A stretch of DNA of 50,680 nucleotides from Alistipes sp. UBA940 (lineage in GTDB: Bacteria; Bacteroidota; Bacteroidia; Bacteroidales; Rikenellaceae): assembly GCA_002293425.1 (NCBI GenBank), contig DBDE01000001.1, positions 36,475 to 87,154 on the forward strand, in the 5' to 3' direction. This document shows positions 1 to 9,005 of the stretch, one piece after another. The translations under genes were made by a program, and so were the position numbers. The notes beneath the pieces were generated by a model. The model had not been told where the DNA came from and ran no database searches. It was given only the letters and a program-made list of their open reading frames with translations. Position 1 is the stretch's first letter; the number at the start of each line of letters is the position of its first letter.

Positions 1-170
1 ATGCACCGGACGGAGAAGCGACCGGTGTTATTGTAGTAGAGGTCCGGGTAGACGCTCGTGCTGTTGAAGCCCAGGCCGTAGGCGGTGGAGGTACCGGATG
101 GGTTCTGCGTAGCAGACCAATAACGACCGTACGTGCTCTGACCGGAGCCGCCATTGACACCTGAAGCTGA
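1..170 (-). pseudogene. C-terminal fragment of a Fib_succ_major (TIGR02145-type) protein, runs off the left edge
   Basis: Reading the minus strand from about 161 to 1 gives a frame with GRYWSATQN, then a Tyr/Asn-rich stretch, then GRFSVRC. This is the typical end of the Fibrobacter succinogenes major paralogous domain found in many Bacteroidetes surface proteins (YWS-T-N ... FSVRCV). The frame is open back to an ATG at 209 that overlaps the slyD stop, but codons between 209 and about 170 run through the slyD terminator and look non-coding. The N-terminal part of the domain and any signal peptide are absent, so I read it as a remnant rather than a working gene. The stop codon lies outside the window. 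Function of the family is unknown; surface display is the usual inference. Confidence 0.6.
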
Positions 171-174
171 GAAG

Positions 175-199
175 AAAAAAGCCCTCCGAAGAGGGCTTT
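175..199 (-). terminator. Rho-independent terminator behind the slyD-like gene
   Basis: The six-base-pair stem GCCCTC (181-186) / GAGGGC (191-196) has a four-base loop. On the minus strand it is followed by six T residues (180-175). It starts a few bases after the slyD stop and should end the kinase-gcvP-slyD transcript. Confidence 0.9.
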
Positions 200-202
200 T
201 GG

Positions 203-742
203 TTAGCATTTGCAGCCTTTGCTGTCGTCGCACGAACAGCCATCGCCGCAATCGCACCCGCCACCTCCGCCACCGGCGAAGCCCTGCAAATCCTCGGGCG
301 TAACCTCCCTCACATCCACGATCCGCCCACTGAAATTCAGCGTGTTGCCCGCCATCGGATGGTTGAAGTCCATCGTCACCTTATCGCCCGCAACAGCCGC
401 CACGCGACCCATCAACCGATTGCCACTCGCATCCGCCATCGGGATCATATTGCCCACCGTCAGCAAGCCCTCCTCCACCTCGCCATTGATCGTAAACACC
501 TCCTTGGGCAACTCTACGATGGCCTCCTTAATGATTTCGCCATAACCGTCGGCAGGGCTCAAAGTGAACTTGAACTCCTGTCCGGGCTCCAACCCCGCGA
601 TAGCCGCCTCGAACTTGGGAAGCAACATCCCCATCCCGAAGGCGAATTTCAAAGGTTGACCCGGCTGGCTCTGGTCGGCGATCTTCCCGTCGACCTCCAA
701 CTTATAGTCGAGCGAAACAAATGTGTTTTCTGTGATTTTCAT
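203..742 (-). CDS. slyD: FKBP-type peptidyl-prolyl isomerase, SlyD-like with Cys-rich tail
   Basis: A 179-residue cytoplasmic prolyl isomerase and chaperone of the SlyD branch. The FKBP half has the L-x-x-F-E-x-A-I-x-G-L-x-P-G-Q pattern around residues 41-57, followed by the insert-in-flap region (about 70-120). The last 23 residues are six Gly and then a tail with six Cys in C-x-C pairs plus Asp and Lys, ending GCKC. In E. coli SlyD the His/Cys/Asp-rich tail binds nickel and other metals; here the tail has Cys but no His, so a preference for softer metals is possible (inference). The gene begins 11 bases after the gcvP stop and shares its transcript. A terminator follows directly. No signal peptide is seen. 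Confidence 0.9.
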   Translation of the reverse strand: MKITENTFVSLDYKLEVDGKIADQSQPGQPLKFAFGMGMLLPKFEAAIAGLEPGQEFKFTLSPADGYGEIIKEAIVELPKEVFTINGEVEEGLLTVGNMIPMADASGNRLMGRVAAVAGDKVTMDFNHPMAGNTLNFSGRIVDVREVTPEDLQGFAGGGGGGCDCGDGCSCDDSKGCKC

Positions 743-753
743 TATCTATTTAT

Positions 754-3543
754 TTAAGAGTTAATACAAACCAAATTCCTGTCCCCGTACCCATTGTCAA
801 TCTTGCTCACGAACGGGAAAAACTTCCCATCCAGCAGCCACGGCGCAGGATAAGCTGCCGTCTTCCGCGAATAGGAATGCTCCCACTCGCCGGCAATCTC
901 GACCGCGGTGTGCGGCGCATTCCTCACCACATCGGGCGTCCGGCGACACTCCTCCAAAATTGCGCGCAACGACTCCGTGAACCTGTCCATCTCCGCCTTG
1001 CCCTCGCTCTCGGTCGGCTCGACCATCAGCGTGTCGTGAACCGGAAACGACAGCGTAGGCGCGTGAAAGCCATAGTCCATCAACCTCCGCGCCACATCGC
1101 CCACCTCGACATCGAACTCGCGCTTGAAGTGTTGCAGATCGAGGATGAACTCGTGCCCCACACGGCCACCTTCACCCGAATAGAACGTGCGATAGCTGTC
1201 CGAAATTGCACGCGACATATAGTTGGCATTCACGATGGCCATCTCGGTGGCGCGCCGCAACCCCTCCTCGCCCAGCAACTTGATGTAACCATAAGTTATC
1301 GGCAACAGCATTGCGCTTCCCCACGGCGACGATGCTACGGCGGTGATGCTCTCCCCACCACCGACTGTGGCGACCGGATGCGAAGGCAAGAAAGGAGCCA
1401 GATGCGAAGCGACACACACCGGACCCACGCCCGGACCGCCGCCGCCGTGAGGCATCCCGAAAGTCTTATGCAGATTGAGATGGCAAACGTCCGCCCCGAT
1501 ATAACCCGGATTGGTCAATCCCACCTGGGCGTTCATATTCGCTCCGTCCATATACACCTGCCCGCCCGCGTCGTGCACCGCGTCGACGATCTCGCGAATG
1601 CGGCTCTCGAACACGCCGTGGGTCGAGGGATAGGTTACCATCAAAGCGGACAAATCTGCAGAATGCTCCGCAGCTTTGGCCTTCAAATCGTCCACATCTA
1701 TGTTTCCGCGCTCGTCGCACACCACAGTCACTATCGTCATTCCCGCCATCGCTGCACTTGCAGGGTTTGTCCCGTGGGCACTCGCAGGTATTAAGACAAC
1801 ATTGCGATACCCCTGCCCTTTACTCTGGTGATAGGCGCGGATTATCATCAGCCCCGCATACTCGCCCGCGGCGCCCGAATTGGGTTGCAACGAGCAGGCA
1901 CTCAAACCGGTAATGGTGCACAGGTCGCGTTCCAACTCCTCGATCATCTCCATATAGCCCTCCGCCTGCCCGAGGGGAGCAAAGGGGTGGATATTGCCGA
2001 AACCCGACAGCGAAAGGGGCATCATAGTCGCCGCGGCGTTCAGCTTCATTGTGCACGACCCCAGCGGGATCATCCCATTGGCCAGCGAAATATCGCGCAA
2101 TTCGAGCCGCTTGATATAGCGCATCAATTCGGTCTCGCTATGATAGTTTTTGAAAACCGGCTCGGTGAGAAAATCACTCTTCCGGCTAAGTTTCGGTGCG
2201 CGACCAGCCTTTACGCCGACCGTTTTCGGTGCCCTCACCCCCATAGCGGCGGCAAATATCGACACCACATCCCTCACCTCGGCGGCAGTGGTCAGTTCGT
2301 CGAAACTCATCCTCACGCGGCCACCGTCCGCCGGATAGAAAAAGTCGATGCCCAGCTCTTCCGCCTCCTGACGCACCACCGAAACCTCCGCCTCGACCTC
2401 CAGAGTGTCGAAAAAATCGGTGCCCACCTGATAGCCCATTCCCCGCAACGCATCGGCCACGGCACAGGTGGTGTCATAAATCTTCTGAGCTTTCTCCTGC
2501 AACCCCTCCTTGCCATTATACACCGCATACAACCCCGCCATCGAGGCCACCAAAGCCGACGCGGTGCAGATATTCGACGTCGCCTTCTCGCGCTTGATAT
2601 GCTGTTCGCGGGTTTGCAGCGACATCCTCAAAGCCCGATTGCCCAACCTGTCCACCGACACCCCGATGATGCGCCCGGGCATACTTCTCTTGTAAGCATC
2701 CTTGGTCGCAAAATAGGCCGCACTGGGGCCTCCGAAGCCCATCGGGATGCCCCACCGTTGGGTCGACCCCACGACAATATCGGCACCCCACTCGCCCGGA
2801 GCTTCCAAAAGTGCGAGCGACAAAATATCGGCCGCCACAGCCAACAACGCTCCGTTGTCGTGCACCTTTTGCGCAAAATCGCGATAATCCCTCACCGCCC
2901 CGTTCGCCGCCGGATACTGAACGATGGCCCCGAACTCCTTGCCGGTAAATTCATACGTCGCAAAGTCGTCCACCACCAGCTCAACCCCGAACGGCTCGGC
3001 CCTCGTCATCAACACGTCCAATGTCTGCGGAAAGATGTTGGAGTCGACCATCAGCACATTCCTGTCGCTCCCGCGCGGCCTCAAACCCAGCATCATCGCC
3101 ATTGCCTCGGCTGCGGCGGTACCCTCGTCCAGCAGCGAACAGTTAGCAATCTCCATCCCCGTCATCGACACCACCGCCGTCTGGAAATTGAGCAATGCCT
3201 CCAACCGTCCCTGCGAAATCTCGGCCTGATAGGGGGTGTAAGAGGTGTACCACGCGGGATTCTCAAACACATTTCGCATAATCACGGCCGGCGTCTCGCA
3301 CGGATAATATCCCATTCCGATAAACGAACGCGCCTGCCTGTTACGTCCCGCCAGCTCGGCAATGTGAGCGGCAAACTCACTCTCGGTTATAGCCTGGGGC
3401 AATTCCAGCGGCTTTTTAAGCCTGATATTGGCAGGGATCACCTGCCCGATAAGCTCCTCGACAGACTCGACCCCAATGGTTTTCAACATCTCTGCTAACT
3501 CACCCCGATCGGTCACTCCGATGAGCCTTTGTGTAAAATTCAT
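754..3543 (-). CDS. gcvP: Glycine dehydrogenase (decarboxylating), glycine cleavage P-protein
   Basis: A 929-residue single-chain P-protein. It decarboxylates glycine with pyridoxal phosphate and passes the aminomethyl group to lipoylated H-protein (GcvH). Both halves of the bacterial fused form are present: the N-terminal half starts near residue 5 and contains the FIGMGYYPCETP block, and the C-terminal half contains HLNLHKTFGMPHGGGGPG, whose Lys (about residue 690) is the PLP lysine. The length is normal. gcvT and gcvH are not in the window, so the system is split here. No glycine riboswitch fits upstream, since only 27 bases separate it from the kinase gene. It is the middle gene of a three-gene operon. 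Confidence 0.96.
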   Translation of the reverse strand: MNFTQRLIGVTDRGELAEMLKTIGVESVEELIGQVIPANIRLKKPLELPQAITESEFAAHIAELAGRNRQARSFIGMGYYPCETPAVIMRNVFENPAWYTSYTPYQAEISQGRLEALLNFQTAVVSMTGMEIANCSLLDEGTAAAEAMAMMLGLRPRGSDRNVLMVDSNIFPQTLDVLMTRAEPFGVELVVDDFATYEFTGKEFGAIVQYPAANGAVRDYRDFAQKVHDNGALLAVAADILSLALLEAPGEWGADIVVGSTQRWGIPMGFGGPSAAYFATKDAYKRSMPGRIIGVSVDRLGNRALRMSLQTREQHIKREKATSNICTASALVASMAGLYAVYNGKEGLQEKAQKIYDTTCAVADALRGMGYQVGTDFFDTLEVEAEVSVVRQEAEELGIDFFYPADGGRVRMSFDELTTAAEVRDVVSIFAAAMGVRAPKTVGVKAGRAPKLSRKSDFLTEPVFKNYHSETELMRYIKRLELRDISLANGMIPLGSCTMKLNAAATMMPLSLSGFGNIHPFAPLGQAEGYMEMIEELERDLCTITGLSACSLQPNSGAAGEYAGLMIIRAYHQSKGQGYRNVVLIPASAHGTNPASAAMAGMTIVTVVCDERGNIDVDDLKAKAAEHSADLSALMVTYPSTHGVFESRIREIVDAVHDAGGQVYMDGANMNAQVGLTNPGYIGADVCHLNLHKTFGMPHGGGGPGVGPVCVASHLAPFLPSHPVATVGGGESITAVASSPWGSAMLLPITYGYIKLLGEEGLRRATEMAIVNANYMSRAISDSYRTFYSGEGGRVGHEFILDLQHFKREFDVEVGDVARRLMDYGFHAPTLSFPVHDTLMVEPTESEGKAEMDRFTESLRAILEECRRTPDVVRNAPHTAVEIAGEWEHSYSRKTAAYPAPWLLDGKFFPFVSKIDNGYGDRNLVCINS

Positions 3544-3570
3544 AAGTTTTGTCTCAAAAAAATTATTGCT

Positions 3571-5235
3571 CTAATATTTAAAACTGCTCCCCCCGATGAA
3601 CTCCCTCAGGATTGAGGTGGGCGGAATCTCATAAGGCTCGATGGGCGCAAAAAAGTCCAACAGCTTCAACAGCCTCTGCGCTTCGCCATATTCGGGTATG
3701 TTGTCGGGCACCGAGCGCAACAACGGAACAACATAACTCTTCAAAACCGGCATCTCGTAGAACAGCGACGAATTGAACATCACATCGGCATTCTCCTGGA
3801 ACGGAAATATCCATCGTTCCTCGCCCCGACGCACGCTCTGCCATCGACGCAAAGTGTCCGAAGCGTTAGCCCCGCGAGCCACACTGTCGCGCACCATTCG
3901 CCGGATCAATCGGTTGTCGGTGGTGGGGATTCGCGAAAGGTTGTCCATCCCTATGGAGGTCAACGCCGAAAGATATATCCTGAACTTCGAGTCCTCGTCC
4001 AAACTTTCGGTCAGCCTGGGATTGAGCGCGTGGATGCCCTCCACTATCAACACCGACCGTTCGCCGAGTTTCAGCGGCTGCTCGTGGGTCATTCGCTTGC
4101 CCGTAATGAAGTCATAACGGGGAATTTCAACACTTTCACCACCAGTCAACCGGCGCAGGTGGTCGTTGAACACGTCGTGATCTATCGCATCGAACGCCTC
4201 ATAGTCGTAATCTCCCGTCACGGGATCGCGCGGGGTTTTGTCGCGCTCCACAAAATAGTCGTCCAGCGACACCAGCACCGGAACCATTCCCAGAATGCGC
4301 AACTGAATGCCCAACCGCTTGGCCGTGGTGGTTTTGCCGCTCGACGACGGGCCCGACATCAACACCACCCGCGTGCCCTTCAACAGGTTGGCCTCGAAGA
4401 CAGTGTCGGCAATGGAGGCCAGCTTCTTTTCGTGGAAACTTTCGGCTATCTTGATAAGGTCGCTCGTCTCCCCTTGGGCGGCCCGCTGATTGAGTTGCCC
4501 GATGTTGGAGACCCCGATGATGCTCACCCACTCGTTGTACTCGGCGAAGGTGTCGAACATTTTGTGCTGCGGCACCATCTCGTTGAGCACGTCGGGCCGT
4601 GTGCGCTTCGGGATGGAGATGTACATTCCTTTGTAATAAGGTCGCAGGTCGTAAAGCCCGACATATCCCGTCGATGGGGCCAGCGCACCATAGAAATAGC
4701 CCACCGTGTCGCCCAAAGTGTAGAGCGAGACATAGAGCCTTGGGCGCGTCTCCAACAAAGCTATCTTGTCGTCGTATCCCAATTTCTCGTAACTCTCCCG
4801 CGCCTCGTCGTACAGCACTTTATCCTTTCCGATGGGCAGGTCCGACGCAATTATGGAGTCCATCTCTTTTTTGATGTCGGCGATCATTTCGTCGGTAACC
4901 TCGTCGAACCCCGTAATTTCGGAATAATAGCCCCTCGACACGCTGTGCCTTATCTTGAATCTTTGCTCGGGCCACAGTCTGTGTATGGCCAGGTTGAGGG
5001 TGAAGAAGAGTGTCCGCTCGTACACCCTGTGCCCTTCGAAGTGGGTGATGTCGATAAACCTGACGCTCGACGGCTCGAACAGCACGAACGAGAGGTCCTT
5101 TATCTTGTTGTTGACGTACGCTGCCAGTATGGGACGCTCGGAATGGATGGTCTTGGCTATGTCGGACAGCGAGGACCCCATCTCGACGAAGAGGGCCTTG
5201 CCGGTGTTCTCACATATTATCCGAATCTTTTTCAT
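3571..5235 (-). CDS. Uridine-kinase-family nucleoside kinase with ThrRS-like N-terminal region
   Basis: A 554-residue two-part protein common in Bacteroidetes and Firmicutes. Residues 1-60 resemble a TGS domain. Residues about 60-200 resemble the second N-terminal (editing-like) domain of threonyl-tRNA synthetase, including the HxxxH-like element in the ITHFEGHRV block. The C-terminal half is a P-loop kinase: Walker A GPSSSGKTT at 295-303, then SLDDYF and the VEGIHALNP strand of uridine kinases. The natural substrate is not established. Transcription starts from the -7 box TATCTTTG on the minus strand (5262-5255), 19 bases before the ATG. It leads the kinase-gcvP-slyD operon and is divergent from rpsA. 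Confidence 0.88.
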   Translation of the reverse strand: MKKIRIICENTGKALFVEMGSSLSDIAKTIHSERPILAAYVNNKIKDLSFVLFEPSSVRFIDITHFEGHRVYERTLFFTLNLAIHRLWPEQRFKIRHSVSRGYYSEITGFDEVTDEMIADIKKEMDSIIASDLPIGKDKVLYDEARESYEKLGYDDKIALLETRPRLYVSLYTLGDTVGYFYGALAPSTGYVGLYDLRPYYKGMYISIPKRTRPDVLNEMVPQHKMFDTFAEYNEWVSIIGVSNIGQLNQRAAQGETSDLIKIAESFHEKKLASIADTVFEANLLKGTRVVLMSGPSSSGKTTTAKRLGIQLRILGMVPVLVSLDDYFVERDKTPRDPVTGDYDYEAFDAIDHDVFNDHLRRLTGGESVEIPRYDFITGKRMTHEQPLKLGERSVLIVEGIHALNPRLTESLDEDSKFRIYLSALTSIGMDNLSRIPTTDNRLIRRMVRDSVARGANASDTLRRWQSVRRGEERWIFPFQENADVMFNSSLFYEMPVLKSYVVPLLRSVPDNIPEYGEAQRLLKLLDFFAPIEPYEIPPTSILREFIGGSSFKY

Positions 5236-5250
5236 TGCACGCGCTCCAAT

Positions 5251-5289
5251 AGGGCAAAGATAATTAAAAAAGTTGTATCTTTGCGCCCT
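5251..5289. promoter_or_regulatory. Overlapping divergent promoters for the kinase operon (-) and rpsA (+)
   Basis: Two perfect Bacteroidetes -7 boxes TATCTTTG lie back to back: 5262-5255 on minus and 5276-5283 on plus, 13 bases apart. They sit inside a near-perfect inverted repeat (AGGGCAAAGATA at 5251-5262 against TATCTTTGCGCCCT at 5276-5289). The -33 region of each would lie on the other side of the opposing box, so polymerase binding should be mutually exclusive (inference). Confidence 0.7.
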
Positions 5290-5334
5290 ATTGTTTAATC
5301 TTTTAACGGGCGACTGGTTCGCAATTTAGTTTTT

Positions 5335-7185
5335 ATGTCAGAAGTGGTAAAAGAAAAGGTGTCCAACGAAAATTTCGACTGGGCGGCGTATGAAAACGAC
5401 TCGGCTCTCTACGGCAAATCGAAAGAGGCTGTGGCGGAAGATTATGGGAAGACGCTGAGCAATGTTGTCGAGGGCGAGGTTGTCGAAGGCACCGTGATCG
5501 GGCTCAACAAGCGCGAGGTGGTGGTTAACATCGGCTATAAGTCGGAGGGCATCATCCCCATCACCGAGTTTCGCTATAACCCCGAGTTGGCGGTTGGCGA
5601 GAAGGTAGAGGTGTTTGTGGAGAATGCCGAAAATAAGAAAGGACAACTCGTTTTGTCGCACAAGAAGGCTCGTCAGTTGAAGAGCTGGGATCGCGTAAAT
5701 CAGGCGATGGACAACGACGAGATCATCAAGGGCTATGTGAAGTGCCGCACCAAGGGCGGTATGATCGTCGATGTGTTCGGCATCGAGGCGTTCCTCCCTG
5801 GTTCGCAGATCGACGTGAAGCCGATCCGCGATTACGACATCTATGTCGACAAGACGATGGAGTTCAAGGTGGTGAAGATCAATCCCGAATATCGCAACGT
5901 CGTCGTTTCGCATAAGGCTCTTATCGAAGCCGAATTGGAACAGCAGAAGAAAGATATTATCGGCAAGTTGGAGAAAGGTCAGATTTTGGAGGGAACGGTC
6001 AAGAACATCACCACTTACGGGGTCTTCATCGATCTGGGCGGTGTCGACGGGCTCATCCACATCACCGACCTGAGCTGGGGCCGTGTAACCCATCCCGAAG
6101 AGGTGGTGGAGCTGGACCAGAAGCTGAATGTCGTTATTCTGGACTTCGACGAGGGCAAGAAGCGTATCGCGCTCGGTTTGAAGCAGTTGGCACCCCATCC
6201 GTGGGATGCGCTCAGCAAGGAGATCAAAGTCGGCGACAAGATAAAGGGTAAGGTTGTGGTGATGGCCGATTACGGGGCGTTCGTCGAGGTTGCTCCGGGA
6301 ATCGAGGGGTTGGTTCACGTCAGCGAGATGAGCTGGAGCCAGCACCTGCGTTCGGCTCAGGACTTTATGAAGGTCGGGGACGAGATCGAAGCCGTGGTTT
6401 TGACGCTCGATCACGACGAGCGAAAGATGTCGCTGGGCACCAAGCAGTTGGGCGCCGATCCGTGGGAGGGTATCGAGAAGAAATATCCCGTCGGAAGCGT
6501 TCATACCGCCAAGGTTCGCAACTTCACCAACTTCGGTGTGTTTGTCGAACTCGAAGACGGCATCGACGGACTTATCCACATTTCGGACCTTAGTTGGATG
6601 AAGAAGATCAAGCATCCGGCCGAGTTCACCAAGGTGGGCGAAGATATTCAGGTGGTGGTGATGGAGATAGATAAGGAAAATCGTCGTTTGAGCCTGGGCC
6701 ACAAGCAGTTGGAGGAGAATCCGTGGAACCAGTTCGAGGGCACTTATGCACTGGACAGCGTTCACGACGGGACGATAACCGAGGTTAACGACAAGGGCGC
6801 GGTTGTGAAGTTGGGCGAGGATGTGGAAGGGTTTGTTCCGGCGCGTCAGTTGACCAAGGAGGACGGCTCGACGCCTAAGGTGGGCGACGTGTTGCCGCTG
6901 AAGGTTATCGAGTTCTCGAAGGGTACGCGGCGCATCGTGTTGTCTCACGTGAGGACCTATGAAGAGGCTAAGCGTGCGGCGGGTGATGCCGTCAGGGCCG
7001 AGCGTCGTGCGGCGGCTGATGAGGCTTCGAGTTCGGTGAAGAAGGTGAACGCTTCGGTGGAGAAGACCACTTTGGGCGATTTGTCGGCTCTTGTGGCTTT
7101 GAAGGCCGATATGGAGGAGGCCGAGGCTAAGCCTGCGAAGAAAGCTCCGGCGAAGAAGGCTGTGAAGGCGGCCGAAGAGGAGTAA
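5335..7185 (+). CDS. rpsA: 30S ribosomal protein S1
   Basis: A 616-residue protein with six S1 (OB-fold) repeats from about residue 45 to 560. The better-preserved repeats show the G-x-V-x-x-x-x-x-x-G-x-F-V pattern (for example 'TTYGVFIDLGGVDGLIHITDLSW', paraphrased from about residue 220). S1 binds mRNA leaders on the 30S subunit. In Bacteroidetes, where Shine-Dalgarno sites are weak, it is thought to matter for start selection on AT-rich leaders. The N-terminal 45 residues are acidic and the C-terminal 40 are Lys/Ala-rich. The leader is about 50 bases and AT-rich. Synonymous codon choice looks restricted, as expected for an abundant protein. rnz follows after 19 bases. Confidence 0.95.
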   Translation: MSEVVKEKVSNENFDWAAYENDSALYGKSKEAVAEDYGKTLSNVVEGEVVEGTVIGLNKREVVVNIGYKSEGIIPITEFRYNPELAVGEKVEVFVENAENKKGQLVLSHKKARQLKSWDRVNQAMDNDEIIKGYVKCRTKGGMIVDVFGIEAFLPGSQIDVKPIRDYDIYVDKTMEFKVVKINPEYRNVVVSHKALIEAELEQQKKDIIGKLEKGQILEGTVKNITTYGVFIDLGGVDGLIHITDLSWGRVTHPEEVVELDQKLNVVILDFDEGKKRIALGLKQLAPHPWDALSKEIKVGDKIKGKVVVMADYGAFVEVAPGIEGLVHVSEMSWSQHLRSAQDFMKVGDEIEAVVLTLDHDERKMSLGTKQLGADPWEGIEKKYPVGSVHTAKVRNFTNFGVFVELEDGIDGLIHISDLSWMKKIKHPAEFTKVGEDIQVVVMEIDKENRRLSLGHKQLEENPWNQFEGTYALDSVHDGTITEVNDKGAVVKLGEDVEGFVPARQLTKEDGSTPKVGDVLPLKVIEFSKGTRRIVLSHVRTYEEAKRAAGDAVRAERRAAADEASSSVKKVNASVEKTTLGDLSALVALKADMEEAEAKPAKKAPAKKAVKAAEEE

Positions 7186-7190
7186 TTTTG
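7183..7190 (+). promoter_or_regulatory. Possible internal -7 box for rnz overlapping the rpsA stop codon
   Basis: TAATTTTG fits TAnnTTTG and uses the rpsA TAA stop as its first three bases. It ends 14 bases before the rnz ATG. No clear -33 TTTG was found, so this is tentative. Confidence 0.35.
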
Positions 7191-7204
7191 CCGGACTATG
7201 GGCG

Positions 7205-7993
7205 ATGAGGTTTGAGGTTACCATATTGGGTAATGGTTCGGCTTCACCGGTTGTCGGCAGATACCAGACTGCTCACGTGCTTAATGTGCGTGAGCAGTTT
7301 TTTTTGGTCGATTGCGGCGAGGGCACCCAGGAGCGGTTGATGAGGGCGGGAGTTTCGCCGTTGCAGATCAGGGCGGTGTTCGTCAGCCACATCCACGGCG
7401 ACCACGTTTACGGGCTGTTGCCGCTCGTTTCGAGTATGGGGTTTATGGGGCGGAAGAGTCCTTTGCCCATATTCGGGCCGGCTGGGGTGGGGCGGTTGAT
7501 AGATTTTTTCGTGAACGATTTCGGCCAACCGGTCGATTTTCCGTTGGAGTTCACGGCGGTGGATACTTCGAACGGCGGGTTGGTTTATGAGAATAAGTCT
7601 ATGGAGGTGCATTCGGTGCCTTTGCGCCATCGGGTGCCGACCACCGGATATGTTTTTCGCGAGAAGCAGGATGGGGTGGGGACGGTGCCGCGTAGTTATG
7701 CTTTTTTGAGCGACACGACGGCTTCGGGGCGTGCGGCGTTGCTGGCCAAGGGGGTCGATTTGATGTACCACGAGGCCACTTTTTCGGATGCGGACAGACA
7801 TTTGGCGGCGCGCACGGGCCATTCGACGGCGTTGGGGGCTGCAAAGATCGCGCTGAAAGCCGAGGCGGGTAAGTTGATTATAGGTCACTTTTCGGCGCGG
7901 TATAAGGATGTTTCGGTGTTGGAGGCGGAGGCGCGCACGGTTTTTGAGCAGAGCTATATTGCCGAGCAGGGTCGGGTTTTTTCTTTACGATAG
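7205..7993 (+). CDS. rnz: RNase Z-like metallo-beta-lactamase, lacking the flexible-arm segment
   Basis: A 262-residue protein of the RNase Z / ElaC family, which matures tRNA 3' ends. The Zn ligands are present: SHIHGDH (about residues 61-67), a His in the LRHRVP block, Asp in LSDT, and His in IIGHFSARY near the end. Ordinary bacterial RNase Z is about 300 residues. The deficit falls between the LRHRVPTTGYVF block and LSDT, where only about 20 residues remain; in the family this segment carries the flexible arm (exosite) that grips tRNA. So the enzyme may bind substrate differently or act on another phosphodiester (inference). It sits between rpsA and rfbB on the same strand, with 6 bases to rfbB. 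Confidence 0.8.
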   Translation: MRFEVTILGNGSASPVVGRYQTAHVLNVREQFFLVDCGEGTQERLMRAGVSPLQIRAVFVSHIHGDHVYGLLPLVSSMGFMGRKSPLPIFGPAGVGRLIDFFVNDFGQPVDFPLEFTAVDTSNGGLVYENKSMEVHSVPLRHRVPTTGYVFREKQDGVGTVPRSYAFLSDTTASGRAALLAKGVDLMYHEATFSDADRHLAARTGHSTALGAAKIALKAEAGKLIIGHFSARYKDVSVLEAEARTVFEQSYIAEQGRVFSLR

Positions 7994-7999
7994 GGGGCT

Positions 8000-8977
8000 A
8001 TGAAGACTATTTTGATAACGGGTGGTGCGGGTTTCATCGGGGCGCACGTGGTGAGGCATTTTGTTGCTTCGGGACATCGGGTGGTCAATCTCGATGCGCT
8101 GACGTATGCGGGGTGTCTCGACAATTTGAGGGAGATCGACGGTGTGCCGAATTACACCTTTGTCAGGGGGGATATTTGCGATGGCGATTTGTTGAGGAAG
8201 ATTTTTTCCGAATACTCCCCAGATGCCGTCCTGAATCTTGCGGCCGAGAGCCACGTCGATCGCAGTATCGGCGCGCCGAGTGTGTTTGCGCGTACCAATG
8301 TGATGGGCACCCTTGCGCTTTTGGAGGCCGCCCGGGCGCATTGGAACGGCAATTACGGGGGCAGACTGTTCTATCAGGTCTCCACCGACGAGGTGTACGG
8401 TTCGTTGGGCGAGGGCGGGGTGTTCACCGAAACTTCAAGGTACGATCCGAGGTCGCCCTATTCGGCATCTAAAGCCGCCGCCGACCACTTTGTGAGGGCC
8501 TATCATCACACCTATGGGATGCCGACCATCATCTCGAATTGTACGAACAATTATGGCCCCGGGCAGTTTCCCGAAAAGCTTATTCCGCTCATTGTCGGCA
8601 ACATAGCCGCCGAGAAGCCGTTGCCCGTTTATGGCGACGGGACCAATGTGAGGGATTGGATCTGGGTGGGCGACCACGTGGCGGCCATAGATGCCATTTT
8701 ACATCGTGGTGCGGCGGGCGAGACCTATTTGGTGGGTGGCGGCAACGAGGTGCGCAACATTGACCTGGTGAGGATGCTTGTCGGTTTGACGGACGATGCT
8801 TTGGGTCGGCCACAGGGGTCGAGCGAGCGGCTCATCGAGTTTGTGACCGATCGCGCGGGACACGACTTCCGGTATGCCGTCGACACTTCGAAGATTCGCC
8901 GGACCTTGGGTTGGCGTCCCGTGATGGATTTCGAACAAGGGTTGCGGCAGACGGTGAAAGCTATAATCGACAAATAA
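8000..8977 (+). CDS. rfbB: dTDP-glucose 4,6-dehydratase
   Basis: A 325-residue extended SDR enzyme that converts dTDP-glucose to dTDP-4-keto-6-deoxyglucose, the second step to dTDP-rhamnose. It has the Rossmann GGAGFIG motif at residues 7-13, the STDEVYG block with catalytic Thr-Asp-Glu (about 126-132), YSASKAAAD carrying the YxxxK pair, and NNYGPGQFPEKLIPL. Length is slightly short for RmlB (about 350). The other rml genes are not adjacent. It ends one base before a strong bidirectional terminator. Another NDP-hexose dehydratase activity cannot be excluded from sequence alone. Confidence 0.9.
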   Translation: MKTILITGGAGFIGAHVVRHFVASGHRVVNLDALTYAGCLDNLREIDGVPNYTFVRGDICDGDLLRKIFSEYSPDAVLNLAAESHVDRSIGAPSVFARTNVMGTLALLEAARAHWNGNYGGRLFYQVSTDEVYGSLGEGGVFTETSRYDPRSPYSASKAAADHFVRAYHHTYGMPTIISNCTNNYGPGQFPEKLIPLIVGNIAAEKPLPVYGDGTNVRDWIWVGDHVAAIDAILHRGAAGETYLVGGGNEVRNIDLVRMLVGLTDDALGRPQGSSERLIEFVTDRAGHDFRYAVDTSKIRRTLGWRPVMDFEQGLRQTVKAIIDK

Positions 8978-9005
8978 AAAGAGCCCTCCGGAGAGGGCTC
9001 TTTTG
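8976..9005. terminator. Bidirectional terminator between rfbB and the small basic protein gene
   Basis: Stem GAGCCCTC (8981-8988) / GAGGGCTC (8993-9000) with a four-base loop is flanked by A-tract on the left and T-tract on the right. It works for rfbB (+) and for the convergent minus-strand operon, whose last stop codon is at 9006-9008. Confidence 0.9.

Noticed and set aside
3544..3570. Glycine riboswitch ahead of gcvP
   Set aside because: Only 27 bases lie between the genes and none resembles the aptamer.
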